Positions 1 to 7,432 of a DNA stretch of 64,000 bases are shown in pieces (the stretch's first letter is position 1; every line of letters begins with the position of its first letter). Position numbers and translations under genes: made by a program. Source of the DNA: an uncultured Pelagibacteraceae bacterium (GTDB lineage Bacteria; Pseudomonadota; Alphaproteobacteria; Pelagibacterales; Pelagibacteraceae); assembly GCA_902569245.1 (NCBI GenBank), contig CACFTO010000003.1, forward strand, positions 91,639 to 155,638, written 5' to 3'. The notes below the pieces were generated by a model. It saw only the letters and a list, made by a program, of their open reading frames with translations. It had not been told where the DNA came from and searched no databases.

Positions 1-52
1 TAGTTCCGTTTGGATAGATTTTAGTAACTTTATTTAATTCTAAAAAACTCAT
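1..52 (-). CDS. ugpC: UgpC-like ABC transporter ATPase, N-terminal fragment cut by window edge
   Basis: Only the first 17 codons are in the window. The ATG is at 52, directly before the ugpE stop on the transcribed strand, and the peptide begins MSFLELNKVTKIYPNGT. That matches the first strand and pre-Walker region of UgpC/MsmK/MalK-type ATPases, which energise the sugar or glycerol-phosphate importer encoded by the next genes. The Walker motifs lie outside the window. The call rests on this short N-terminus and on its place as the last gene of a ugp operon. Confidence 0.7.
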   Translation of the reverse strand, partial: MSFLELNKVTKIYPNGT

Positions 53-904
53 TTATTTCTCTGTTTGAATTAATCCTTTTATGAACCATTTTTGCAAAAA
101 TACTACCACTAAAACTGGGGGGATCATTGATAAAATAATATAAGCAAATCTCTCTGCTGTTCTTGGTAAAGCAACTCCCTCATAACTTTCAGTAAATATA
201 ATTTTCATTCCCATTACTACAGTCCAATATTCCTCACTCGTAGTCATTATTAACGGCCATAAATATTGACTATATCCGTATACAAACATGAATATAAACA
301 TCGCTGCAATCATTGTTTTAGATAATGGAACTAAAAAATCTATAAAAAATCTCCAACTATTTGCACCATCTAATTTTGCTGATTCAAGTAATTCATCAGG
401 TATAGTTTTATAAAACTGTCTAAAAAAAAAGGTAGCGGTGGCTGATGCAACCAATGGAAGAACAAGACCTGTGTATGAATTAGTTAAACCTAAATCTGAT
501 ACAATCTTATAACTTGGAAAAATCCTAACCTCCAGAGGCACAAGTAAAGTAATAAAGATTAACCAAAAAATTGGTACAGCAAATTTGAATCTAAAATAAA
601 CTAAAGCATAAGCTGACATTGCTGAGATAATTACTTTAAGGGTTGCAATTCCCAAAGCCATTATAAAGCTATTTATAAACATTTTTGCAGCAGTCACTTC
701 CTCTGACCAACCACCCTTCTCATTTAAAACTTCGTTATAATTTCTTGTTAATTGATCGCCAAGACCAAATTTCATTCCTTCTTTTAAAATAGTTACAGTA
801 TCGTGGGTAGAGCTAGCAAATGATAACCAAATCGGAATTACCATTAATAAAACACCTAGTATAAGTACAATGTGTGCTAAAATTTGTGATAATTTAATTT
901 TCAT
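53..904 (-). CDS. ugpE: UgpE-like ABC transporter permease, copy A
   Basis: A 283-residue inner-membrane permease of the MalG/UgpE type with about six hydrophobic segments. The cytoplasmic EAA loop that docks on the ATPase lies at residues 171-196 (ELLESAKLDGAN followed by the LVPLSKT end). With UgpA it should form the channel of a glycerol-3-phosphate or glycerophosphodiester importer. Its ATG overlaps the stop of the upstream permease gene by 4 bases, so the two are probably translationally coupled. It is a close paralogue of that gene: both EAA loops sit at identical residue positions. Substrate is inferred from family and context only. Confidence 0.85.
   Translation of the reverse strand: MKIKLSQILAHIVLILGVLLMVIPIWLSFASSTHDTVTILKEGMKFGLGDQLTRNYNEVLNEKGGWSEEVTAAKMFINSFIMALGIATLKVIISAMSAYALVYFRFKFAVPIFWLIFITLLVPLEVRIFPSYKIVSDLGLTNSYTGLVLPLVASATATFFFRQFYKTIPDELLESAKLDGANSWRFFIDFLVPLSKTMIAAMFIFMFVYGYSQYLWPLIMTTSEEYWTVVMGMKIIFTESYEGVALPRTAERFAYIILSMIPPVLVVVFLQKWFIKGLIQTEK
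372..418. repeat. 47-base identical repeat, first unit (with 1190-1236)
   Basis: The same 47 bases appear at 1190-1236, both inside the EAA-loop region of the tandem ugpE copies. The rest of the genes differ, so this is either recent duplication under constraint or local gene conversion. Confidence 0.9.
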
Positions 905-1722
905 TTGTCTTGAAAGATCCCTTTAATAAAATATTTTTGTAATACAATTATAATTAATACTGGTGGTATCATTGACATGATAACAAATGCAAATTTGTTA
1001 ACAATTGATCCAGACATCATCTTTAATCCCATGACAACAGTCCAATATTGTTCAGAAGAAGTTACTAATATCGGCCATAAATATTGATTATAACCGAATA
1101 CAAACATAAATATGAACATTGCAACAATCATTGTTTTTGACAATGGCACTAAAAAGTCAATAAAAAATCTCCAAGTATTTGCACCATCCAATTTTGCTGA
1201 TTCAAGTAATTCATCAGGTATAGTTTTATAAAACTGCCTAAAAAATAAAGTAGCTATAGCAGAAGCTGAAATTGGAATAATTAGTCCCCAATATGAGTTT
1301 ACTAAGTTAAGTGTAGACATAACAGAATAGGTAGGAAAAATTCTTAACTCCAGAGGGACTAGTATAGTAATAAAAATTATCCAAAATAATAATGTTGCAT
1401 ATTTCACTCTAAAATAAACTAAGACATATGCAGTCATAAGAGATGAAATAACTGATAAAAACGCAACTCCAGTTGCCATTAAAAAACTATTTAAAAACAT
1501 CTTTAATGCAGTAATTTCTTTAAAAAAACCACCTTCATATAATAAAACTTTTGTATAATTCTCTAAAAACTTATCTCCTAAAAAAAATTGAAGACCTTGG
1601 GTATTAATTATCGAAGCTGTATGAGTTGAGCTTGCAAAAATTAACCAAACAGGAATTATCATAATAAAAATACCTATCAAAAGAATTAAATGAGAAAAGT
1701 TTGATGAAAAATATCTAATCAT
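901..1722 (-). CDS. UgpE-like ABC transporter permease, copy B (tandem paralogue)
   Basis: A 273-residue permease of the same MalG/UgpE subfamily, aligning along its whole length with the next gene. The stretch around residues 161-200, containing the EAA loop, is nearly identical between the copies, and 47 bases of DNA are identical (1190-1236 versus 372-418). The extracytoplasmic and N-terminal parts differ clearly. It starts 1 base after the ugpA stop. Typical ugp operons have one ugpE, so this copy may form an alternative or mixed channel. No frameshift or lost motif suggests decay. Confidence 0.82.
   Translation of the reverse strand: MIRYFSSNFSHLILLIGIFIMIIPVWLIFASSTHTASIINTQGLQFFLGDKFLENYTKVLLYEGGFFKEITALKMFLNSFLMATGVAFLSVISSLMTAYVLVYFRVKYATLLFWIIFITILVPLELRIFPTYSVMSTLNLVNSYWGLIIPISASAIATLFFRQFYKTIPDELLESAKLDGANTWRFFIDFLVPLSKTMIVAMFIFMFVFGYNQYLWPILVTSSEQYWTVVMGLKMMSGSIVNKFAFVIMSMIPPVLIIIVLQKYFIKGIFQDK
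1190..1236. repeat. 47-base identical repeat, second unit (with 372-418)
   Basis: Second unit of the repeat in ugpE copy B, in the same orientation. Confidence 0.9.
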
Positions 1723-1723
1723 T

Positions 1724-2602
1724 TTAATTGTAATGTATTTTCCCTTCTATGTATCTAAATTGAAAAATTGTAATAACTAAAACAATCAACATCATCATAA
1801 TTGATTGAGCACCAGCACTTCCTAAGTCTAACCCCCTAAATCCATCCATGTATGCTTTATAAACAAGAGTTCTTGTTTCACCTGAGGGTGCACCAATTGT
1901 TGTAGTGTCAATTATTCCAAAAGTATCAAAAAAAGCATAAGTTATATTGATAATGATTAAAAAGAAAGTTGTGGGCATCAATAGAGGGAAAGTGATTGTC
2001 CAAAATCTTCTTAAACTACTTTTACAATCAATTATGGATGCTTCAATAACAGATTTTTGTATTGCTTGAAGACCGGCTAAGAAGAAAATAAAATTAGCAC
2101 TTATTTGTTTCCATGATCCTGCTATTATTAAGTAGATATAAGAATCAAAAACACTTTCATACCAATTAAAACCCCATAAATCGTTAAATAGATGATACAA
2201 TAATCCAAATCTTTCACTAAAAAAATAATTTGCCATAACACCCACCACAGCTGGCGCAATAGCATAAGGCCAAATCAAAAGAGTTTTGTAGGCACTTTTT
2301 CCATGCATTACATTATTGGCTTGTACAGCAAGTAACAATCCAATGGCTCCTGTAACAAGTGTAATCACAAAGCTATAAATAATAGTAAACTTAAAAGCTA
2401 TTAAATAAGCCGGGTCATCAAAAATAAATAAAAAATTATCAAACCATACAAATTGTCTTCCAAATCCAAATGCATCTTGCATGGTAAATGCATCTCTAAA
2501 AGTTTGTATTATTGGCCAATATAAAAATATTAATAAAATACCTAGCTGTGGTGCTAAAAAAAAATACTGTGAATAGTTTGATTTAAACTGAACTTTTTTC
2601 AT
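1724..2602 (-). CDS. ugpA: UgpA-like ABC transporter permease
   Basis: A 292-residue inner-membrane permease of the MalF/UgpA type. It begins with a cytoplasmic lead and a first membrane span at about residues 14-34, and an EAA-type loop is visible in the second half (VIEASIIDCKSSLRRFW, ending at FPLLMPTT). It would pair with a UgpE subunit to import the ligand captured by the SBP encoded just upstream. The gene is separated from ugpB by 48 bases that hold a strong inverted repeat, so permease expression may be lower than SBP expression. Confidence 0.86.
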   Translation of the reverse strand: MKKVQFKSNYSQYFFLAPQLGILLIFLYWPIIQTFRDAFTMQDAFGFGRQFVWFDNFLFIFDDPAYLIAFKFTIIYSFVITLVTGAIGLLLAVQANNVMHGKSAYKTLLIWPYAIAPAVVGVMANYFFSERFGLLYHLFNDLWGFNWYESVFDSYIYLIIAGSWKQISANFIFFLAGLQAIQKSVIEASIIDCKSSLRRFWTITFPLLMPTTFFLIIINITYAFFDTFGIIDTTTIGAPSGETRTLVYKAYMDGFRGLDLGSAGAQSIMMMLIVLVITIFQFRYIEGKIHYN

Positions 2603-2610
2603 AAAATAAA

Positions 2611-2636
2611 TAGGAGGGTATATTAATACCCTCCTA
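2611..2636 (-). terminator. Hairpin between ugpB and ugpA
   Basis: Arms TAGGAGGGTAT (2611-2621) and ATACCCTCCTA (2626-2636) form a perfect 11-bp stem with a 4-base loop. Downstream on the transcribed strand the T content is moderate (TATTTATTTT), so it could be a leaky terminator or a 3' stabiliser of ugpB mRNA. One arm also contains a GGAGG/CCTCC pair, which may tie up Shine-Dalgarno-like sequence. Confidence 0.7.
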
Positions 2637-2650
2637 ATTTATATTATTTT

Positions 2651-3958
2651 TTAAAGAGTCTTAGCAAATTGTTTTAACAATTTAGCTGCACCCTTATCCA
2701 TGTTCTTTAATCCTTTTTCGATTGATATTTTGCCATTTAACATTGGCTCAACATTTTCGTAAATTACTTCACGAATTTGAGGCCAGTTACCAGCTCTATA
2801 TCCACCAGGAATAGTTGAACCTTCTAAGCTTAATTGTTCACCAACAGCTTTGTGATATGGAGAAGCTCTATAAAAGTTTATAGTTTCAGCTAATTCTATA
2901 CCACCTTTAGTTACAGCAGAATAACCTGTCATGTTGTGATAGTATAAATCCATTTCAGGAGAACCCATAAATTCTATGAATTTAGCAAGTCCTTTATACT
3001 CTTCTTCTGTATGACCATTTAAGATCCAGTTTGCTGCGCCACCAATAAATGTTGGATACTCTTTGCCACCAGTTACTGAATCCCAATAAGGAATATGATT
3101 AACTGTAAAATTTGGAACAACACCTTTCATTCCACCAAATGATGCAGCAGATCCAAACCAAAAAGCAGCCTCACCTGCTATAAATGGTGCTTGATTATCT
3201 CCCCATGCTCTTCCTTTATAACCGTAGAGACCTTTTTCGTACCATTCTTTTACTTTTTTCCAATGATAAACAAATGCATCTGTTTCAGCAAATAAAGTTT
3301 TTGTCGGAACAGCATCGTAACCATTGTTTCCATCTGTCATAAGTAGATTATGTCTTGAAAAGAAATTTTCTGTCCAGATCCATGGAAAGTGACTTTGAAC
3401 TAAAGGAATATATCCAGCAGCTTTAATTTTTGGAGCCATAGCCTCAAATTCTTCATAAGTTTTTGGAACTGATTCTATTCCTACTTCTTTCAATATGTCC
3501 ATATTTGCATACATTAAGCAAGTTGAACTATTAAAAGGAACACCTATCATTTTTCCATCAGAGTCAGCATAGAAGTTTTTAATTCCAGGAATATAATTAT
3601 CTGCATCTACTTTAATTCCATATTTCTCAGCCATATCTTCAAAACCAATAACAACGCCATTTTTAACTTGGGCTACCATAATTGCAGCACCAGCATCGTA
3701 AACCTGTGAATAATGTGGTTGGTCTCCCGCTCTAAATGCAGCTATAGTTGCCGCCATGTTATCTTCATAACTTCCTTTACCTGTAGGAATGACGGTGTAT
3801 TCATCTTGTGAAGCATTAAATCTATTTGCAATTTCAATAATTACATCACCAAGAAATCCACTATTTCCATACCACCAATGAATTTCTGTCTTTGAATAAC
3901 TGTGTGATGTAAAAGAGAAAGTAAATAGAATTGTTAAAACACTCAATATTTTTTTCAT
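2651..3958 (-). CDS. ugpB: UgpB-like periplasmic substrate-binding protein
   Basis: A 435-residue extracellular solute-binding protein of family 1. A signal peptide covers roughly residues 1-22 (Lys-rich start, hydrophobic core, cleavage near SYS-KT). The mature protein opens with TEIHWWYG and carries aromatic residues typical of UgpB relatives (FPWIWTENFF, GGYRAGNWPQ). It is the first gene of the operon ugpB-ugpA-ugpE copy B-ugpE copy A-ugpC and captures the ligand in the periplasm. The ligand is most likely glycerol-3-phosphate or a related polyol or phosphoester; the sequence alone does not settle this. Confidence 0.85.
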   Translation of the reverse strand: MKKILSVLTILFTFSFTSHSYSKTEIHWWYGNSGFLGDVIIEIANRFNASQDEYTVIPTGKGSYEDNMAATIAAFRAGDQPHYSQVYDAGAAIMVAQVKNGVVIGFEDMAEKYGIKVDADNYIPGIKNFYADSDGKMIGVPFNSSTCLMYANMDILKEVGIESVPKTYEEFEAMAPKIKAAGYIPLVQSHFPWIWTENFFSRHNLLMTDGNNGYDAVPTKTLFAETDAFVYHWKKVKEWYEKGLYGYKGRAWGDNQAPFIAGEAAFWFGSAASFGGMKGVVPNFTVNHIPYWDSVTGGKEYPTFIGGAANWILNGHTEEEYKGLAKFIEFMGSPEMDLYYHNMTGYSAVTKGGIELAETINFYRASPYHKAVGEQLSLEGSTIPGGYRAGNWPQIREVIYENVEPMLNGKISIEKGLKNMDKGAAKLLKQFAKTL

Positions 3959-4023
3959 TTTACCTCTTTGTTTATTTATTAATTATAATGAATAAATTAT
4001 TTATATTAAAGTATCGTTAAATT

Positions 4024-4052
4024 TTGATTACTTAAATGTAAAAATATATAAT
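4024..4052 (+). promoter_or_regulatory. Predicted sigma-70 promoter of glpD
   Basis: TTGATT at 4024-4029, a 17-base spacer and TATAAT at 4047-4052. A start site near 4059 would place the AGGAGG at 4061-4066 almost at the 5' end of the transcript. No convincing PhoB box was seen here. Confidence 0.5.
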
Positions 4053-4096
4053 GTTTCTAAAGGAGGTTGTATATTTTAAAACAAATCATAATTTAA

Positions 4097-5248
4097 ATGT
4101 CTAAAATATTCGATTTATTCATAATAGGTGGCGGTATAAACGGTGCAGGTATTGCAAGGGATGCTGCGGGTAGAGGTTTATCAGTTTGTTTAGCTGACAA
4201 AGGTGAGATTGGTGGAGCAACTTCATCCTGGTCAACGAAATTAATACATGGTGGTCTTCGTTATTTAGAAAATTATGAATTCAAATTAGTTAGAGAATCT
4301 TTAAAAGAAAGAGAAATTGTTTATAAAATTGCTAAACATATTTCAAAACCCATTCCTTTTATAATTCCTTATGCAGATAAAATTCGACCAGCCTGGTTAA
4401 TTAAAATTGGTTTATTTTTGTACGATAATTTAGGTGGTAAAAGTAATATACCAAAATCAAAAACATTTGATCTTAGAAAAAAATTTTCAAATATTCTTAA
4501 AGAAAAATACAAAACTGGTTTTCAATATTTTGACATACAAATTGACGATAAAAAATTAACGAAATTAAATACCAAAGATGCAAAAAGAAATAACGCTAAA
4601 ATACTAGAATACAACAAAGTTAAAAAAGCTGAAATTATTGGCAATGAATGGATTATTAGTCTTGAAAATGGTGAAAAAGTAAAGTCAAAAATTTTGATTA
4701 ATGCATCTGGACCGTGGATAAATGAAACCTTAAATAAAAATATAAAAATTAAATCTAAGAAAAAAATTAGATTGGTTAAAGGAAGTCATATTATTACAAA
4801 AAAATTGTACAAAGAAAATGTTGCGTTCACATTTCAAAATACTGATAAAAGAATAATATTTGTAATACCTTATAAAGGGAAGTTTTCTTTAATTGGAACA
4901 ACTGAAGAAGAGGTGAAATCACCTGAAAATAAAGGAATATCAAAAAAAGAAATTAGATATTTAATTAGTTCAGTAAATAATTACTTAAAAAAACAAATAA
5001 CATCAAAGGACATCGTAGATACATATTCTGGGATAAGACCTCTAATTGAAGATTTTAAAACAGCCTCAAAAGTCACAAGAGATTATGTTTTTGATTTAAA
5101 AATTATAAAAAAATTACCTTTATTGAATATTTATGGAGGAAAACTTACCACCTACAGAAAATTGTCTGAAAAAGTCCTTATTGATCTTGAAAAATTTTTA
5201 CCTAAAACAAAAAAAGGTCCATGGACACACAAAAAGAAGCTTTTTTAA
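4097..5248 (+). CDS. glpD: Glycerol-3-phosphate dehydrogenase (FAD), C-terminally truncated
   Basis: Family role: oxidation of glycerol-3-phosphate to dihydroxyacetone phosphate, passing electrons via FAD to quinone. The FAD Rossmann motif GGGINGAG is near residue 11, followed by SSWSTKLIHGGLRYLE, RPAWLIKIGLFLYDNLG and the late GGKLTTYRK motif, so the FAD and substrate domains are complete. The protein stops at 383 residues, where GlpD of about 500 residues has a further C-terminal domain. No remnant of that domain is readable in the 38 bases before the next gene. A TAA codon abuts the ATG upstream in frame, which fixes the start. A good AGGAGG lies about 30 bases upstream, too far for normal use. 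It is divergent from ugpB, consistent with feeding on imported glycerol-3-phosphate. Confidence 0.82.
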   Translation: MSKIFDLFIIGGGINGAGIARDAAGRGLSVCLADKGEIGGATSSWSTKLIHGGLRYLENYEFKLVRESLKEREIVYKIAKHISKPIPFIIPYADKIRPAWLIKIGLFLYDNLGGKSNIPKSKTFDLRKKFSNILKEKYKTGFQYFDIQIDDKKLTKLNTKDAKRNNAKILEYNKVKKAEIIGNEWIISLENGEKVKSKILINASGPWINETLNKNIKIKSKKKIRLVKGSHIITKKLYKENVAFTFQNTDKRIIFVIPYKGKFSLIGTTEEEVKSPENKGISKKEIRYLISSVNNYLKKQITSKDIVDTYSGIRPLIEDFKTASKVTRDYVFDLKIIKKLPLLNIYGGKLTTYRKLSEKVLIDLEKFLPKTKKGPWTHKKKLF

Positions 5249-5286
5249 TTTCCACGGTCTTAAAAAATGCTTTTCATTAAGTAATT

Positions 5287-6081
5287 TTATTTAATTCTAG
5301 TTTGAATTATTTTGATAATTTTAGGTAAATCTTTAATTGTATCTATTACATAGTGAGCGCCTACTTTCTTAAATTTATTCTTGATCTTTTTTCTAAATTT
5401 AGTTTTATCTTTAAAAGAAAGTCTATTAAATTCGACTTCTGTTTTACCAAATTCATTACCTGAAAATATAACACCCACTACCCACATCCCAGCATTTACT
5501 CCCTCTAACAATCCAGGAATAGTGTCATCAACTTTTATACAATTTGATCCCTTGGTAATATTTAATTCAGAAAAAATTTTATATATTATTTCAGCTGAGG
5601 GTCTTCCAATTTTTGTGTATGAAGAACTATATGACACATCAGGTATAAATCTTTGTTTTTTTAGTTCTGGCAATATAACATTTAGAATTTCTTCTGAATA
5701 TCCGGTATTGATTCCTATTTTTATTTTTTTGTTTTTTATAAAATCTAAAGTTTTTTTACTTCCTGATATAAATTTTGAATGTTTCTTAATTATTTTTTTT
5801 AATTCTGGATTAAAAAGTTTAAACAATTTATCAATATCTTTATCTGTTGGTTTTGATTTAAATTTTTTTTTCCACTGCGAATTAATTTTTCTTGTTGTTA
5901 GCAATGCTTTTATATGGGCTCGTTTTTCAATACCCATTGGTCCTATGGCTTGTTTTCGTGTAATTTTAATTCCAAACCTATCAAATAATTCTATAAGAAC
6001 TTGAGATGGCGCAAGGCTTCCAAAATCTATTAATGTACCAGCTAAATCAAATACAATTCCTTCTATATTGGAATTTTTCAT
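5287..6081 (-). CDS. phnX: Phosphonoacetaldehyde hydrolase (phosphonatase)
   Basis: HAD-superfamily enzyme of 264 residues that, in its family, cleaves the C-P bond of phosphonoacetaldehyde to acetaldehyde and phosphate. The nucleophile Asp12 is in FDLAGT, where Ala14 replaces the usual second Asp of HAD enzymes as in phosphonatases. Lys53 in GPMGIEKRAH sits where the Schiff-base lysine of PhnX lies. Later motifs GINTGYS, KIGRPSAEIIY, KVDDTIPGLLEGVNAGMW and GAHYVIDT also match PhnX. No phnW aminotransferase is in the window, so the aldehyde source is unknown. The upstream region carries a triple PhoB-box-like repeat oriented toward this gene, suggesting induction under phosphate limitation. 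Confidence 0.85.
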   Translation of the reverse strand: MKNSNIEGIVFDLAGTLIDFGSLAPSQVLIELFDRFGIKITRKQAIGPMGIEKRAHIKALLTTRKINSQWKKKFKSKPTDKDIDKLFKLFNPELKKIIKKHSKFISGSKKTLDFIKNKKIKIGINTGYSEEILNVILPELKKQRFIPDVSYSSSYTKIGRPSAEIIYKIFSELNITKGSNCIKVDDTIPGLLEGVNAGMWVVGVIFSGNEFGKTEVEFNRLSFKDKTKFRKKIKNKFKKVGAHYVIDTIKDLPKIIKIIQTRIK

Positions 6082-6198
6082 ATGTTTTTTTTCGAATCTT
6101 TTATTTAAAATTTAATATTTGAAATTAATCATATCTTTAATTGAATAATAATACTGATTTTATTGCTGTTTATTTTGATTTTAACTTGTTTTATTAAT

Positions 6199-6227
6199 GT
6201 TACAAAAATATTACAGATTTATTACAT
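6199..6227 (-). promoter_or_regulatory. Triple PhoB-box-like direct repeat
   Basis: On the plus strand GTTACAA (6199-6205), ATTACAG (6210-6216) and ATTACAT (6221-6227) recur every 11 bases with AT-rich 4-base spacers. On the minus strand these read ATGTAAT, CTGTAAT and TTGTAAC, close to the PhoB half-site CTGTCAT. A TAAAAT -10-like hexamer follows 15 bases downstream (6178-6183, minus strand). The same layout occurs before pstS. Orientation points to phnX. Confidence 0.75.
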
Positions 6228-6779
6228 ATGCTGAAAATACTAAATTTCTTATTGATAATTTCAACAGTATGTTTGACTTCAGCAGCAAAAACAGATGAGT
6301 TAGATTTAAACAAACTTTTGAGTAAGTTAAAAGATTGTAATACACAAAGTGAAGCAAAAATTTTAGAAAAAAGCATATGGAATTTGTGGGAAACACATCC
6401 ATCTAATTTTCAATTAACTATTGATTTAAAAGAAGGTTCAAGACTAGTTCAAAATGGAAATTATATAAGGGCATATAGGATTTTTAGTAAAATTATAGAA
6501 AAAGATCCTAATTGGGCTGAAGCTTGGAATAGACGTGCAACATCTTTATATTTTATGGGTAAGTATAAAAAATCACTTAGAGATATTGATATGGTCTTAA
6601 AACTTGAAAGCAGGCATTTCGGTGCTCTAATTGGAAAAGGACAAGTATACATGGAAATGAAAGATTACGAAAAAGCCTACACTAGTTATTTAGAAGCTTC
6701 ATATATAAACCCAATGAATACTGATACAATAAATCAAATAAACAAAGTCTCTAAATTAATTAAAGAAAAAACAATATAA
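6228..6779 (+). CDS. Exported tetratricopeptide-repeat protein
   Basis: A 183-residue protein with a signal peptide (about residues 1-19, MLKILNFLLIISTVCLTSAA) and three TPR units at about 62-95, 96-129 and 130-163, shown by patterns such as AEAWNRRATSLYFMGKYKKSL and the Y..A and NP spacing. It probably acts in the periplasm as a protein-binding scaffold; the partner is unknown. The ATG directly abuts the third Pho-box repeat and has no Shine-Dalgarno sequence, so the mRNA may be leaderless and PhoB bound there could interfere with its transcription. No catalytic motif is seen. Confidence 0.75.
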   Translation: MLKILNFLLIISTVCLTSAAKTDELDLNKLLSKLKDCNTQSEAKILEKSIWNLWETHPSNFQLTIDLKEGSRLVQNGNYIRAYRIFSKIIEKDPNWAEAWNRRATSLYFMGKYKKSLRDIDMVLKLESRHFGALIGKGQVYMEMKDYEKAYTSYLEASYINPMNTDTINQINKVSKLIKEKTI

Positions 6780-6827
6780 TTACTTTATCTGTAAAATATC
6801 TTTAATATTATTAAAATATAATAACTT

Positions 6828-7328
6828 ATGAATTATTTGAAAAATATTAAGCTTACAAATAATATAACTTTAATTAATAAGCCATTCAAAAAAAAAGAAT
6901 ATTATCATTTCTTAAAAACCTCTGATTTATCTTTGGTAGTTGCGGAAATTAAGAAAAACGTTTTTGTTCTAGTTAGTCAAAAAAGAATTCCAGTTAATAA
7001 AATCAGCTATGAATTTCCATCTGGTATGATTGATAAAGGAGAAAATTCTATAAGTGCTGCTTGTAGAGAATTTTATGAGGAAACAGGATATAAAATATTA
7101 GGAAGACCAAAAAAATTATTTACAATTAATTGTGAGCCAGGAAGGTTAACAACTAAAATATACTGCTATTATTCAAATAGAATAATTAAAAAAAAAGGAC
7201 CTGAGAAAGCTATTAAAATTCATTTTCTGTCTAAAGAAGAAATAAACAAATTAATTTTAAATGAAAAATTTTGTAATGCCTCTCATGTGGCTTCATTTTT
7301 TAAAGTTATAAAGGTGCCTACAAAGTAA
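6828..7328 (+). CDS. Nudix hydrolase, ADP-ribose pyrophosphatase-like
   Basis: A 166-residue Nudix-fold enzyme. The full Nudix box runs from Gly66 to Tyr88: Gly66, Glu72, Arg80-Glu81, Glu84-Glu85 and Gly87 fit GX5EX7REUXEEXGU. The preceding YEFPSGMID and following EPGRLTTKIYCYY resemble ADP-sugar pyrophosphatases (NUDT5/NudF-like). It would hydrolyse a nucleoside diphosphate linked to another group; the exact substrate cannot be read. It follows the TPR gene on the same strand after 48 bases and ends in a hairpin that overlaps its stop codon. Confidence 0.8.
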   Translation: MNYLKNIKLTNNITLINKPFKKKEYYHFLKTSDLSLVVAEIKKNVFVLVSQKRIPVNKISYEFPSGMIDKGENSISAACREFYEETGYKILGRPKKLFTINCEPGRLTTKIYCYYSNRIIKKKGPEKAIKIHFLSKEEINKLILNEKFCNASHVASFFKVIKVPTK

Positions 7329-7335
7329 GCACCTT
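7311..7335 (+). terminator. Intrinsic terminator overlapping the Nudix gene stop
   Basis: Arms AAGGTGC (7311-7317) and GCACCTT (7329-7335) form a 7-bp stem around the TAA stop, followed by TTATA. The T-run is short, so termination may be moderate. Confidence 0.55.
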
Positions 7336-7432
7336 TTATAAGAGAAGAATAATGATTTCATTAATGTAATTAATGATGAAATATTACTGATAAATTAATA
7401 AAATATTAAATCTAATTTAAATTAACATTAAA

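Noticed and set aside
4010..4060. Possible Pho box before glpD (AATGTAAAAATATATAAT)
   Set aside because: Only one half-site fits and the second repeat fails; the TATAAT is better explained as a -10.
5381..6004. 207-residue open frame opposite phnX
   Set aside because: It is antisense to a gene with intact catalytic motifs, lacks recognisable domains and a ribosome site; long shadows are expected in AT-rich DNA.
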